From: JAFEDN01 sp963832945
GTDB taxonomy: Bacteria > Pseudomonadota > Gammaproteobacteria > Coxiellales > Coxiellaceae
Direction of reading: 5' to 3'
NCBI GenBank assembly: GCA_963832945.1
Contig: CAWHVV010000006.1
Span: forward strand, 372,001-436,000
DNA length: 64,000 bases
Shown here: positions 35,668-46,000 of the stretch, in pieces
Layout: each line of letters opens with the position of its first letter
Numbering within the stretch: position 1 is the stretch's first letter
Position numbers and translations under genes: made by a program
Notes under the pieces: generated by a model
The model's database searches: none
What the model saw: only the letters and a program-made list of their open reading frames with translations
What the model was told of the DNA's origin: nothing

Positions 35668-37175
35668 ATTTATTTGCCGGACTGAAGATCGCCTCATTAG
35701 GCGATGAATATCAGCGTCATCAACGTCAATACCCGGTGATTTTTATCACCTTCAAGGATGTGAAGGATCATGGGTTAGAACATGCTCTGCGAAAAATGAC
35801 GGTACTGATGGCGGAAGTGTATCAAGAGCATCGTTACTTGTTGACGAGTCCAAAATTAAATGAGGAAAACAAACTATTTTATCATGCTATCTTAAGTGAA
35901 AAAGCCGATCAATCGATGCTGGAAGCGGCGCTCAAAAAATTGACCGCTTACTTATACCAACACCATGGCGTCAAACCGTGGTTGTTGATCGATGAATATG
36001 ACACGCCGATCCAGTCCGCGTATATATATGGTTATTATGAACAGATGATCAGTCTGATGCGAGGAATGTTTGGCGCGGCGCTCAAAACTAATCCTTATTT
36101 AGAGCGCGCAGTCATTACAGGTATTCTACGAGTCGCCAAAGAGAGTTTATTTTCAGGAGTGAATAACCTGAAAGTGTACTCATTAATTCACTCTCATTAT
36201 GGTCAATATTTTGGATTTACCGAGGAAGAAGTCGCCAATTTATTGGAAAAAGCGAAGCTAACCGAAAAGTCGGTGGAAATTCGTAATTGGTATAACGGCT
36301 ATCAGGTAGGCAAATGGACGGTCTATAATCCCTGGGCGATAGTCAACTGTATTCATGATCAGGGAGAACTGGCGTCGCCCTGGACCAACACCAGTGACAA
36401 CCAAATTATCAAAAACCTGCTGACGCATTCAAGTGAAAGCTTCCGCACCCAATTTGAAGATTTATTAGCCGGAAAGACATTGGAGAAATTAATTGATGAA
36501 AATGTGGTGTTCGGAGATTTAACCAGAAATGAATCGGCGGCGTGGAGTTTATTGCTGATGGCGGGCTACTTAAAAGTGACGGGTAAACGCCAGACGGAAA
36601 GGGGTCCCTATTGCCTGCTCAGCATTCCCAATCGTGAAATCAGAGGTTTATACGCGCGCATTATCGAGCAATGGCTGTCCAACGGTCATGGGCCGGAATG
36701 GTTTGAGAATTTTCTCAATCATTTGTTAACTGGAAATTTACCGGCGTTTGAAGCCGATTTTCGTCATTTGGTGGAAGAGACCTTCAGTGTGCACGACACC
36801 TCGAAAGATCCGGAGGCGTTTTATCATGGATTCATGGTCGGAGCGACCGCGAGTTTATATCACAATAAAAATTATGAAATTAAATCGAATCGTGAAAGTG
36901 GCTATGGAAGATATGATTATATGATTTTTTCACACGATGTATCGAAACCGACGATTCTGCTGGAAATCAAACGGGTTAAAAAAACTGAAAAAATGAGCGC
37001 TGACGATCTCGATAAAATACTCACTCAAACAGCGCAACAAGCGTTAGCACAAATTCAACAGCAAAATTATTTATCGGAAGCGCGTCAACGAGGCCGAACG
37101 AATATTATAAAAATCGGTTTAGCCTTTTGGGGAAAGCACTTCGAAATTCAGGCAGAAAGGGAAAATTCAGAATAG
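35634..37175 (+). CDS. C-terminal fragment of interrupted ATPase-nuclease
   Basis: This 513-residue open frame starts at a TTG inside the hairpin. It becomes family sequence at LFAGLKIASLGDEY. IDEYDTP and the LLEIK nuclease motif are intact but the RPRRFGKT loop is missing, so ATP binding would be lost. It ends early at TAG (SEN-type end rather than SEYSESH). A 260-bp stretch (36051-36310) is identical to 18421-18680 in the intact copy at 17827, a sign of gene conversion. Confidence 0.6.
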   Translation: MIHHWALYKRLYLFAGLKIASLGDEYQRHQRQYPVIFITFKDVKDHGLEHALRKMTVLMAEVYQEHRYLLTSPKLNEENKLFYHAILSEKADQSMLEAALKKLTAYLYQHHGVKPWLLIDEYDTPIQSAYIYGYYEQMISLMRGMFGAALKTNPYLERAVITGILRVAKESLFSGVNNLKVYSLIHSHYGQYFGFTEEEVANLLEKAKLTEKSVEIRNWYNGYQVGKWTVYNPWAIVNCIHDQGELASPWTNTSDNQIIKNLLTHSSESFRTQFEDLLAGKTLEKLIDENVVFGDLTRNESAAWSLLLMAGYLKVTGKRQTERGPYCLLSIPNREIRGLYARIIEQWLSNGHGPEWFENFLNHLLTGNLPAFEADFRHLVEETFSVHDTSKDPEAFYHGFMVGATASLYHNKNYEIKSNRESGYGRYDYMIFSHDVSKPTILLEIKRVKKTEKMSADDLDKILTQTAQQALAQIQQQNYLSEARQRGRTNIIKIGLAFWGKHFEIQAERENSE

Positions 37176-37217
37176 TCTGAATCTCATTGATTCAATTAAC
37201 TTTAGGAGGCAGTAGCA

Positions 37218-40200
37218 ATGAAACAAGGACAATTTCCAGCCGTTTTCAATTTAACGGATTTAAATGGCCAAAATGGGTTTAAGATTGATGGTGAGAATTA
37301 TCATGATTACAGCGGGCATTCCATCAGTGCAGCCGGTGACATCAATGGTGATGGTTATGCCGATCTGTTGATTGGAGCATATGGTTACCCGCAGGGTAGT
37401 TATAAAGGCCGTAGCTATGTAGTATTTGGTGGTGCTAGTGTGGGTAATTATGGCGTGATTGCATTGTCGACCTTGAATGGTGCTGGCGGCTTTAAATTAG
37501 ATGGTGAAAATAACGGTGATGGGAGCGGCTTTTCAGTTAGCATAGTCGGCGATATCAATGGTGATGGTCATGACGATCTTTTAATTGGGGCTTGCCAATA
37601 TCCGGGGGGTATTAATAAAGGCCGCAGTTATGTGGTTTTTGGCGGCCTTGGTGGGGGGATAGGTAATAACGGTGTGATCGCGTTGTCGAGCCTAAATGTC
37701 ACTCAGGGCTTTAGACTCGATGGCGAAAATAATGGTGACCAGATGGGCACTTCAGTTAGTGCTGCCGGCGATATCAATGGTGATAGCCATGCCGATCTGT
37801 TGATTGGGGCTCAGGGTTATCCAGCAGGTAATGGTACAGGCAGCAGCTATGTGGTGTTTGGTGGACCTGGAGTTGGTAGCAGTGGCGATATCGCCTTAGC
37901 AAGTCTGAATGGCATGAATGGTTTTAAACTGGATGGGGAAAATAATAATGATAATAGCGGTTATGTTGTCAGTACCGCTGGTGACGTGAATGGCGATGGT
38001 CATGTCGATTTGTTGATTGGAGCACATAGTTATCTAGGTTGGAAAGGTCGCAGCTACATAGTGTTTGGTGGTACTAAGGTGGGTATGAATAATAACGGAA
38101 CCATAGCTTTAGCTAGTTTGAATGGGACCGATGGTTTTAAGCTCACGGGTGAAAATAATAATGATTGGAGCGGGTATTCCGTCAGCACGGCCGGTGACAT
38201 CAATGATGATGGGCATACTGATTTTATTATCGGTGCTCCCAATTATAATGCCAATATTGGTCGTAGTTATTTGATTTTCGGTGGTACACAATCCGTTACC
38301 AATGGATCGTTAGCACTTTCTAGTTTGAATGGTATGAATGGCTTTAAGCTCGATGGTGAAGTGTCCACAGGTGGTGCAGGTTCTAGTGGTGCTCGTGTGG
38401 GTACAGGAGACATTAATGGCGATGGCTATGCTGATCTACTGATTGGAGCGTATGAGATGGATACCGAAGGATATGCCTATTCGGGTCGTGGTTATGTGGT
38501 ATTTGGAGGACCACAGGTTGGTAATGGGGGGCTAATACCGCTTTCTAATTTGAATGGTATCAATGGTTTTAAGATAGATGGGGAAGGGTCGTATGATCAG
38601 GCGGGTTTTCCAATCCAAGGAGTAGGGGACATGAATGGTGATGGCATCGAAGACTTTGCGATCGGTGCTTTTAATGCTTCTCGTAATGGATTGGTTCAGG
38701 TTGGGTGTACTTATGTAGTATTTGGTGACGTGCCACCCTTATTGATCAATAACAGTTTATCGCTTTCCGTTGGTGCAACGATTACTTTGAACGCTACTTA
38801 TTTGGCGGCGACGGATCGCAATCACAACAATAATACTTTGGTGTTTATTCCTAGTGGTGTTGCGCATGGCCAATTTGAAGCGATCAGCAATCCCGGCGTT
38901 CCACTCATTAATTTCACCCAAAAACAAGTCACTAGTGGTGCGATTCAATTTGTGCACGACGGCACGTTAGTCCCACCGAGCTATAACATCACCGTGCGCA
39001 GCACCGGTATTGCCTGGGCAGGGCCTATCCCTGCGCAAGTTAATTTTATTGGCACACCACAGAGTTATTTTCCAGCAATATTGCCGTTAGCCAGTTTAAA
39101 TGGACAAAATGGTTTTAAATTAGATGGGGAAAATAATGTTGATCAAAGTGGTGGAGTCAGTGCTGCAGGGGATATCAATGGCGATGGGAATAATGACTTC
39201 TTAATTACAGCAAGGGGTTATCTAGCGGGGAGTAATAAGGGTCGCAGCTATGTGGTATTTGGTGGTCCTGGTGTTGGAAACGGCGGGAATATTTTATTGT
39301 CCGCTTTAAATGGAACCAATGGATTTAAACTCGATGGAGAAAATAATGGTGATCGCAGTAGTTGGTCTGTAAGCGCCGGCGACATCAATGCTGATGGGTA
39401 TTCTGATATGTTGATTGGCGCTTGGGGATACTCAGCCGGTTATAATAAGGGTCGTAGCTATGTTGTATTTGGCGGTTCTCAAGTGGGGAAGGGAAATAAT
39501 GGTGTTATTCTTTTATCCAGTTTAAATGGCACTAATGGTTTTAAAATGGATGGGGAAAACAATCTGGATTGGAGCGGTGATTCAGGTTTCGTTACTGACG
39601 ACATCAATGGCGATGGCTATAAAGATTTAATCGTTGGAGCTACTCTTTATCCTGCGAGTAATGCTAAAGGCCGCATTTATATAGTGTTTGGCGGCCCTAA
39701 TGTGCAAAGCAGTGGAGATATTTTATTATCTAGTTTAAACGGAACCAATGGTTTTAAACTCGATGGGGAAAATAATAAAGATAATAGTGGTAATTCAGTC
39801 AGTACGGCGGGGGATATCAATGGGGATGGTCATGCTGACTTACTGATAGGGGCTTATGGTTATCCTGCGGGTAATTATAAAGGCCGAAGCTATATAATGT
39901 TTGGCGGCTCTGGAGTAGGCAGCAGTGGAGATATTTTATTATCCAGTTTAAATGGAACCAATGGTTTTAAACTCGATGGGGAAAATAATAATGATCAGAG
40001 TAGCTATTCCGTCAGTGCTGCCGGAGACATCAATGGAGATGGCATAGCAGATCTGGTGATTGGGGCGGTGGGTTATCCTGCGGGTAATTATAAAGGCCGA
40101 AGCTATATAATGTTTGGCGGCTCTGGAGTGGGCAGCAGTGGAGATATTTTATTATCCAGTTTAAATGGAACCAATGGCTTTAAACTCGATGGGGAAAATA

Positions 40201-42383
40201 ATAATGATCAGAGTGGCTGTTCCGTCAGTGTGGCGGGAGATATCAACGGCGATGGGTATGGGGATTTACTGGTTGGAGCTCCATTGCGTAATAACAGCAC
40301 CGGTCGTAGTTATGTGGTGTTTGGCGGACCGACTGTCGGCAGTAGTGGATTATTAGCGTTATCTAGCCTTAACGGCGCTAATGGCTTTAAACTTGATGGG
40401 GAAAATAGTAATGATTATAGTGGTTGGTCAGTCAGTGTTGCTGGAGATATCAATGGAGATGGAATAGCGGATCTGCTGATTGGAGCTTATGGTTATCCTG
40501 CGGGGAGTGCTAAAGGTCGCACTTATGTAATTTTTGGCGATGCGCCACCCACTTTAATTCAAAACCGCTTATCCCTGACTCTGGGTCAAACGATACAACT
40601 CAATCAAACCTATCTCAGCGCCTATGATCGTAATAATCCGAATAACACGATCGTATTTATTCCCAGCAATGTGACTCATGGCCATTTTCAATTAGTAACT
40701 CAGCCGGGAGTTTTTCTAGCCAATTTCACGCTTCCACAGTTACAAAGTGGCGTGGTGCAGTTTGCGCATGACGGCAGCATCACAGCTCCGAGTTACAATA
40801 TCACCGTGCAAAGCGCCGGTATTGCCTGGACAGGACCCTATCCAGCGAATATCAGTTTTACCATACCGTTAACCATTATCACTAATCAATTGACCCTGAA
40901 TAATGGGCAGACGGTTGTCTTATCTTCCAATAATCTACAGGCTATTGAGCAGGGTGTTAACAATAGTCAGCTTACTTTTACGGTGGGCAATGTCCAGAAC
41001 GGCTATTTTGCTACCGTGCCTTCGAGCAACAATCCTTCGAAAAATTTAACTTCATTTACGCAGGCACAAATTGTTAATGGCTCGATTGAATTTATCTCTG
41101 CAGGCAATAAGCAAACGCCGAGTTATTCAGTGGTAGCGAGTGATGGTATGCAATCCACCTTACCCAGTTCAGCGACGATTGATTTCATAGGCGCGCCGAA
41201 TATTACGCAAAATTCAGTGAATATCACCGTCGGCAGCACGATTACGTTAACACCCGCCATGCTGAATGTGACGGCGCCCAGCGGTGTTGCGCCTAATCAA
41301 GTGAGTTTAGCGGTCACTAATTTACAACATGCCACGATTACGTCAACACTGACTCATGCTCCGGTCAGCAATTTTACTTTGGCAGAAGTAGAAGCGGGTG
41401 ATATTCAATTAACTCAAGATAGCAGTTCGGTGACGCCCAGTTATACGATCACCGCGACGATTATCATCACAGATTTCAGCAGCGCGCCTGATTCTGCTGA
41501 TGTATTGCTTTCTGATCAAGGCGTATATGCGCCGCAGTTAATGAATAATTACTTAGAAATCACGCAAGGTAAAGCCACTACTTTATCGAATCGTTATTTA
41601 TCAGCCCAGGAACCGCCCAATGGTCAAGCGCCAGGAAATAACACGATGTTTTACGTGAGCAACATCGAATATGGGCACTTTAGTTTAATCAGCCGACCGC
41701 AGACGTGGATTACCTCGTTTAGTCAGCAACAATTATTGGAAAATCAGGTGCAATTTGTGCAAGACGGCAGCGCCTCGGCGCCGGGCTATCAAAGCCAGGT
41801 GGAAGCCTCAAATTTACTGAGCGCCAGTTTACCGGCGAGCATTTTCTTCACCCCGGTGAACGAAGCACCACCTACACCTACACCGATGGGAGGAGACAGC
41901 GGTTATTCGACGGTGCAAAAAGCGATTATCAGCGCGGTGATATCAGGAGGCTTTGGGATTGGTTTTGCGCTCATCCAAATTTGTCTCAAGCGGCTATCGA
42001 ATCGAAAATTATTGCAGGTTTTGGGAGAAGATAAAGACGATTATGATTTAAAGGTGGTGCGTCCGGTGGCGAAAGAAATTGCCGGGCGAATTAAAATCAC
42101 CGGGTTTTTAAACGCGACAACGAATACGCGCATGCGCAGTTTTAAGAGTGCGGTGCGCAGCCTGCTGAGTGAGTTATCAGCCAAAGGGGTGAATGTTCAT
42201 TTGAACGAAGATGGGGGCAGCGGACAGAGACGCGTTGATCAACGAAATCGGCAACCAGACCTACCGCTGGGTGAAATCAAAACGGCGTGGCTGCATGGCG
42301 TGTTGTCCGGGATTTGCTGCCTTTTTCAAACCGCAGATAGTGCCGGAGGCGTTGCAAGATGCCGCAGGAGAAATTGCGAATAA
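37218..42383 (+). CDS. Double FG-GAP propeller receptor, main part (frameshifted near the end)
   Basis: Start MKQGQFPAV with AGGAGG at 37204-37209. Seven blades (residues about 8-500) and a CSPG-like repeat precede a second propeller of seven blades (about 614-1106, opening SYFPAILPLASLNG). Four CSPG-like repeats follow, then a PTPTP linker and a TM helix (about 1570-1590). An extra base near 42208 (GAGATG read as GAAGATG) destroys the last ~60 residues, which are nonsense from LNEDGGSG on. The correct reading continues in the ORF at 42211. Within propeller 2, blades at 39858 and 40071 are nearly identical at DNA level. The stalk and tail closely match the gene ending at 13853. Confidence 0.75.
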   Translation: MKQGQFPAVFNLTDLNGQNGFKIDGENYHDYSGHSISAAGDINGDGYADLLIGAYGYPQGSYKGRSYVVFGGASVGNYGVIALSTLNGAGGFKLDGENNGDGSGFSVSIVGDINGDGHDDLLIGACQYPGGINKGRSYVVFGGLGGGIGNNGVIALSSLNVTQGFRLDGENNGDQMGTSVSAAGDINGDSHADLLIGAQGYPAGNGTGSSYVVFGGPGVGSSGDIALASLNGMNGFKLDGENNNDNSGYVVSTAGDVNGDGHVDLLIGAHSYLGWKGRSYIVFGGTKVGMNNNGTIALASLNGTDGFKLTGENNNDWSGYSVSTAGDINDDGHTDFIIGAPNYNANIGRSYLIFGGTQSVTNGSLALSSLNGMNGFKLDGEVSTGGAGSSGARVGTGDINGDGYADLLIGAYEMDTEGYAYSGRGYVVFGGPQVGNGGLIPLSNLNGINGFKIDGEGSYDQAGFPIQGVGDMNGDGIEDFAIGAFNASRNGLVQVGCTYVVFGDVPPLLINNSLSLSVGATITLNATYLAATDRNHNNNTLVFIPSGVAHGQFEAISNPGVPLINFTQKQVTSGAIQFVHDGTLVPPSYNITVRSTGIAWAGPIPAQVNFIGTPQSYFPAILPLASLNGQNGFKLDGENNVDQSGGVSAAGDINGDGNNDFLITARGYLAGSNKGRSYVVFGGPGVGNGGNILLSALNGTNGFKLDGENNGDRSSWSVSAGDINADGYSDMLIGAWGYSAGYNKGRSYVVFGGSQVGKGNNGVILLSSLNGTNGFKMDGENNLDWSGDSGFVTDDINGDGYKDLIVGATLYPASNAKGRIYIVFGGPNVQSSGDILLSSLNGTNGFKLDGENNKDNSGNSVSTAGDINGDGHADLLIGAYGYPAGNYKGRSYIMFGGSGVGSSGDILLSSLNGTNGFKLDGENNNDQSSYSVSAAGDINGDGIADLVIGAVGYPAGNYKGRSYIMFGGSGVGSSGDILLSSLNGTNGFKLDGENNNDQSGCSVSVAGDINGDGYGDLLVGAPLRNNSTGRSYVVFGGPTVGSSGLLALSSLNGANGFKLDGENSNDYSGWSVSVAGDINGDGIADLLIGAYGYPAGSAKGRTYVIFGDAPPTLIQNRLSLTLGQTIQLNQTYLSAYDRNNPNNTIVFIPSNVTHGHFQLVTQPGVFLANFTLPQLQSGVVQFAHDGSITAPSYNITVQSAGIAWTGPYPANISFTIPLTIITNQLTLNNGQTVVLSSNNLQAIEQGVNNSQLTFTVGNVQNGYFATVPSSNNPSKNLTSFTQAQIVNGSIEFISAGNKQTPSYSVVASDGMQSTLPSSATIDFIGAPNITQNSVNITVGSTITLTPAMLNVTAPSGVAPNQVSLAVTNLQHATITSTLTHAPVSNFTLAEVEAGDIQLTQDSSSVTPSYTITATIIITDFSSAPDSADVLLSDQGVYAPQLMNNYLEITQGKATTLSNRYLSAQEPPNGQAPGNNTMFYVSNIEYGHFSLISRPQTWITSFSQQQLLENQVQFVQDGSASAPGYQSQVEASNLLSASLPASIFFTPVNEAPPTPTPMGGDSGYSTVQKAIISAVISGGFGIGFALIQICLKRLSNRKLLQVLGEDKDDYDLKVVRPVAKEIAGRIKITGFLNATTNTRMRSFKSAVRSLLSELSAKGVNVHLNEDGGSGQRRVDQRNRQPDLPLGEIKTAWLHGVLSGICCLFQTADSAGGVARCRRRNCE

Positions 42384-42564
42384 CGTAGTGAGCGCTTTAC
42401 AAAAGCGTACTCAACCCAGTTTAAGTGTGCAATTGTCAGCGGCGCCGGATCACCTGATCTATTCCAATCACCCCAATAAGCTCAGTATGGAGATGCGAGA
42501 GATAGGCGCTCCATCCATTGTTGGAAAAGAAGAAAGAACAGAGAATTCCTCTTTGCAATTATAA
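42211..42564 (+). CDS. Tail fragment of frameshifted double-propeller receptor
   Basis: After the insertion near 42208 this frame carries the proper tail: RDALINEIGNQTYRW, the Cys cluster GCMACCPGFAAFFK, and the end SSLQL followed by TAA TAA. It matches 13510-13853 closely. It is not an independent gene. Confidence 0.55.
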   Translation: MGAADRDALINEIGNQTYRWVKSKRRGCMACCPGFAAFFKPQIVPEALQDAAGEIANNVVSALQKRTQPSLSVQLSAAPDHLIYSNHPNKLSMEMREIGAPSIVGKEERTENSSLQL

Positions 42565-42571
42565 TAAACAA

Positions 42572-42616
42572 ATTCAGGCAGACCAGGAGGGTTCGGAATT
42601 ATCTGAACGCCATTAA
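42572..42616 (+). pseudogene. Second remnant of ATPase-nuclease 3' end
   Basis: These 45 nt encode IQADQEGSELSERH plus stop, matching the C-terminus of the variant ending at 23643 (IQAKKEGSEPSERH). Only 5 nt separate it from the double stop of the upstream receptor. As at 13968, it sits about 30 nt before the next receptor start and marks a lost ATPase-nuclease gene. Confidence 0.7.
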
Positions 42617-42646
42617 GTGATTTACTTAACTTTAGGGAGATAGACA

Positions 42647-43003
42647 ATGAAACAGGGACAATTTCCGGCGGTTTTCAATTTATCGGATTTAAACGGCCAA
42701 AATGGTTTTAAACTGGATGGGGAAAATAATGGTGATGCGAGTGGTATTTCAGTCAGCGCTGTGGGAGATATCAATGGTGACGGCCATGCTGACTTTCTGA
42801 TTGGGGCTCCTAATTATCCTGTGGGTAGTGCTAAAGGCCGCAGTTATGTGGTGTTTGGCGGGCCTGGTGTGGGTAGCAATGGAAATATTTTATTATCCAA
42901 TTTAAATGGAACCAATGGATTTAAGCTCGATGGAGAAAATAATGGTGATAGTAGTGGTAATTCAGTCAGCACAGCAGGGGAGTATCAATGGAGATGGAAA
43001 TAA
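42647..43003 (+). CDS. Receptor N-terminal fragment (frameshifted in blade 2)
   Basis: Start MKQGQFPAV with AGGGAG upstream. Blade 1 and half of blade 2 are normal. An extra G at about 42980 then changes the calcium loop from GDINGDG into GEYQWRWK and stop. The rest of the protein is read from the overlapping frame ending at 46172. Together they would give about 1174 aa. Confidence 0.65.
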   Translation: MKQGQFPAVFNLSDLNGQNGFKLDGENNGDASGISVSAVGDINGDGHADFLIGAPNYPVGSAKGRSYVVFGGPGVGSNGNILLSNLNGTNGFKLDGENNGDSSGNSVSTAGEYQWRWK

Positions 43004-46000
43004 TGATCTATTGATTGGTGCTGAGAGTTACCCTTCGGGGGGCGCTAAAGGCCGCAATTACGTGGTGTTTGGCGGTTCTGGAGTGGGTGGCAATGGAAAT
43101 ATTTCATTATCCAGTTTAAATGGAACCAACGGCTTTAAACTGGATGGAGAAAATAATAATGATTATAGTGGTTGTTCAGTCAGCACCGCGGGAGATATCA
43201 ATGGCGATGGAATACTAGACCTGCTGATTGGAGCATATGGTTATTCCAGTGGTAGTAGGGAAGGCCGCAGCTATGTGATGTTTGGCGGTCCGGGAGTGGG
43301 GAGCAATGGAACCATCGCATTATCGAATCTTACAGGCGCCAACGGCTTTAAGCTTGATGGTGAAAATAGTGTTGATCTTAGTGGTTTTTCAGTCAGCGTC
43401 GCAGGCGATGTCAATGCCGATGGCCACGCCGATTTACTGATTGCTGCTCCTTATTATCCCGGAGGTAATGATAAAGGTCGTAGCTATGTGGTGTTTGGCG
43501 GTTCTGGAGTAGGTAGCAGTGAAAATATTTTATTATCCAGTTTAAATGGCATGAATGGTTTTAAACTCGATGGGGAAAATAATTATGATTTCAGCGGCTG
43601 GTCAGTCAGCACCGCGGGAGATGTCAATGGCGATGGCTATGTCGACATACTGATTGGGGCTTTGGGTTATCCCAACGGTACTGGTAAAGGCCGCACCTAT
43701 GTGGTGTATGGTGGTCCGGGAGTGGGCGGCAGTGGAAATATTTCATTATCCGGTTTAAATGGGACCAATGGCTTTAAACTCGATGGGGAAAATACTGAGG
43801 ATCAGAGTGGTATTTCCGTCAGGGCTGCGGGCGATATCAATGGGGATGGAATAGCGGACCTGCTGATTGGAGCGCATCTTTATCCCAGCAGTAATGCTAA
43901 AGGCCGCAGCTATGTGGTGTTTGGTGGCCCGGGAGTGGGTGGTAGTGGGGATATTTTATTATCCAGTTTAAATGGAACTAATGGCTTTAAACTCGATGGA
44001 GAAAATAATAATGATCAGAGTGGTATTTCAATCAGTGCTGCGGGCGATATCAATGGCGATGGAATAGCGGACCTGCTGATTGGGGCATATGGTTATCCCA
44101 AGGGTAATAATACAGGCCGCAGCTACGTGTTGTTTGGCGATGTTCCACCGGTTTTGGTCAATAATTCGTTGACTCTCTCGCCAGGAGCCAAGATTGCGCT
44201 CCAATCAAGTTATTTGGGCGCTTATGATCGTAACCACAACAACAATACCTTGATGTTTATTCCCGGCAATATTTCTCATGGTTATTTTTCCACACTCAAT
44301 GCGCCAACCACCCCGCTGGTGAATTTTACCCAAGCGCAGATTACCAACAGATCCATTCAATTTGTGCATGACGGCAGCGTATTTGTGCCGAGTTACGAGA
44401 TCACGGTTCGCAGCACAGGGATTGCCTGGACGGGGCCTACGCCGGCGAATATTTCGTTTACCGTGCCTTTAATGATTGTCAATAATCAATTGACATTAAG
44501 TAATGGGCAAACGGTAGTATTGTCCTTGAATAATCTGCAAGCTGCGGAATCCGGCGTGACTAACAACAGTCAATTGATTTTTTCCGTGGGTGATGTGCAA
44601 AACGGTTACTTTTCGACGGCGCCTTCCGGTAACAGTCCTGCCAAAAATGTCACTTCATTTACCCTGGCGCAAATTCAAAATGGCGCAGTGGAATTCGTTC
44701 ACAACGGTGATAAACAAGCGCCAGGTTATTCAGTAATAGCGAGTGATGGTGTGCAATCTACTTTACCCAGCTTAGCGACGATTAATTTGATAGGCGCTCC
44801 TAACATTACGCAAAATTCCGTAAATATCACTGTTGGAAGTACGATTACGTTAACTCCTGCCATGCTTAATGTGACGGCCCCCAGCGGGGTTGCGCCTAAC
44901 CAAATCAGCTTATCGGTCACCAACTTACAACACGCCACGATTAGTTCAACACTGACTCAAGCCCCGGTCAGCAATTTTACTTTAGCGGAGGTAGAGGCGG
45001 GTGATATTCAATTAATTCCCGATAGCAGTTCGATTACCCCCACTTATACGATTACGGCTACGGTCACCTCCACGTCATTGAGCAGCGCGCCGGATACTGC
45101 CACGGTGTTATTTTCCAACCAAGGGGTTTATGCGCCCCAGTTAGTGAATAATTACCTGGAAGTCACGCAAGGCAAGACGACTACATTATCGAACCGTTAT
45201 TTATCGGCGCAGGAACCACCCGCGGGTCAAGCGCTGGATAACGCCACGATGTTTTATATCAGCAACATTGAGTATGGTCATTTTATTTTAACTCATCAAC
45301 CGCAGACGTGGATCACTTCTTTTAGTCAACAACAACTGCTGGAAAATCAAGTGCAATTTGTGCAGGATGGCAGCGCCTCAACTCCGGGTTATCAAACATC
45401 GGTGGAAGCTTTTGGCTTGTTCAGCGCTAGTTTGCCCGCCAGTATTTTCTTTACACCTGTGAACGTTCCTTCGCCGATATTAGGTGGAGATGGCGGTTAC
45501 ACAACGATCCAAAAAGCCATTATTAGCGCGGTGATTTCAGGCTCGGTGGGCATTTTGTTTGCGCTCGTGCAAATTTGTCTAAAGCGCTCGGCGAATCGAA
45601 AATTATTGCAAGCGCTGGGAGACAGCAAAGAACAATATGATTTGACGGTGGTGCGTCCGGTGGCGCAAGAAATTGCCCGGCAAATCAAGATCACGGGTTG
45701 TATGAACCACACCACCAATACCAAGGTGGCGCATTATAAAAGCGCGGTGCGCAAGATCCTGTTTGAATTAACCAAACGTGGAGTCGATTTAAATTTTGCA
45801 ACAATGAACCCCGCTATTCGCGACGGGATTATTAACGAGATTGCCGGACAAACCCGAAGAATTGTACTGGGCGACCCGGGTTGTTGCCAGGGATTCGTTT
45901 CTTTTTTCAAAGCGCAGGCGACGCCGAAGGATATTGAAAATGCTGCTTTAGAGATCGCTGCCGCCGTTGCCGCCGCAATACAAAGCTTGCCTGCGACAGT

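Larger units (their letters stand above)
32798..37175 (+). pseudogene. ATPase-nuclease gene interrupted by an IS91-like element
   Basis: The first 72 codons (to 33015, through the RPRRFGKT loop and STKGL) are normal. Foreign DNA then begins after the second base of codon 73. The gene resumes near 35670 at LFAGLK and continues to 37175 with IDEYD and LLEIK intact, so nothing was lost at the insertion. The 3' end also carries a TAT to TAG change that removes the last four residues (YSES H in relatives) and a Cys to Trp change in AFWGKHFEI. The intact protein cannot be made. Confidence 0.85.
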
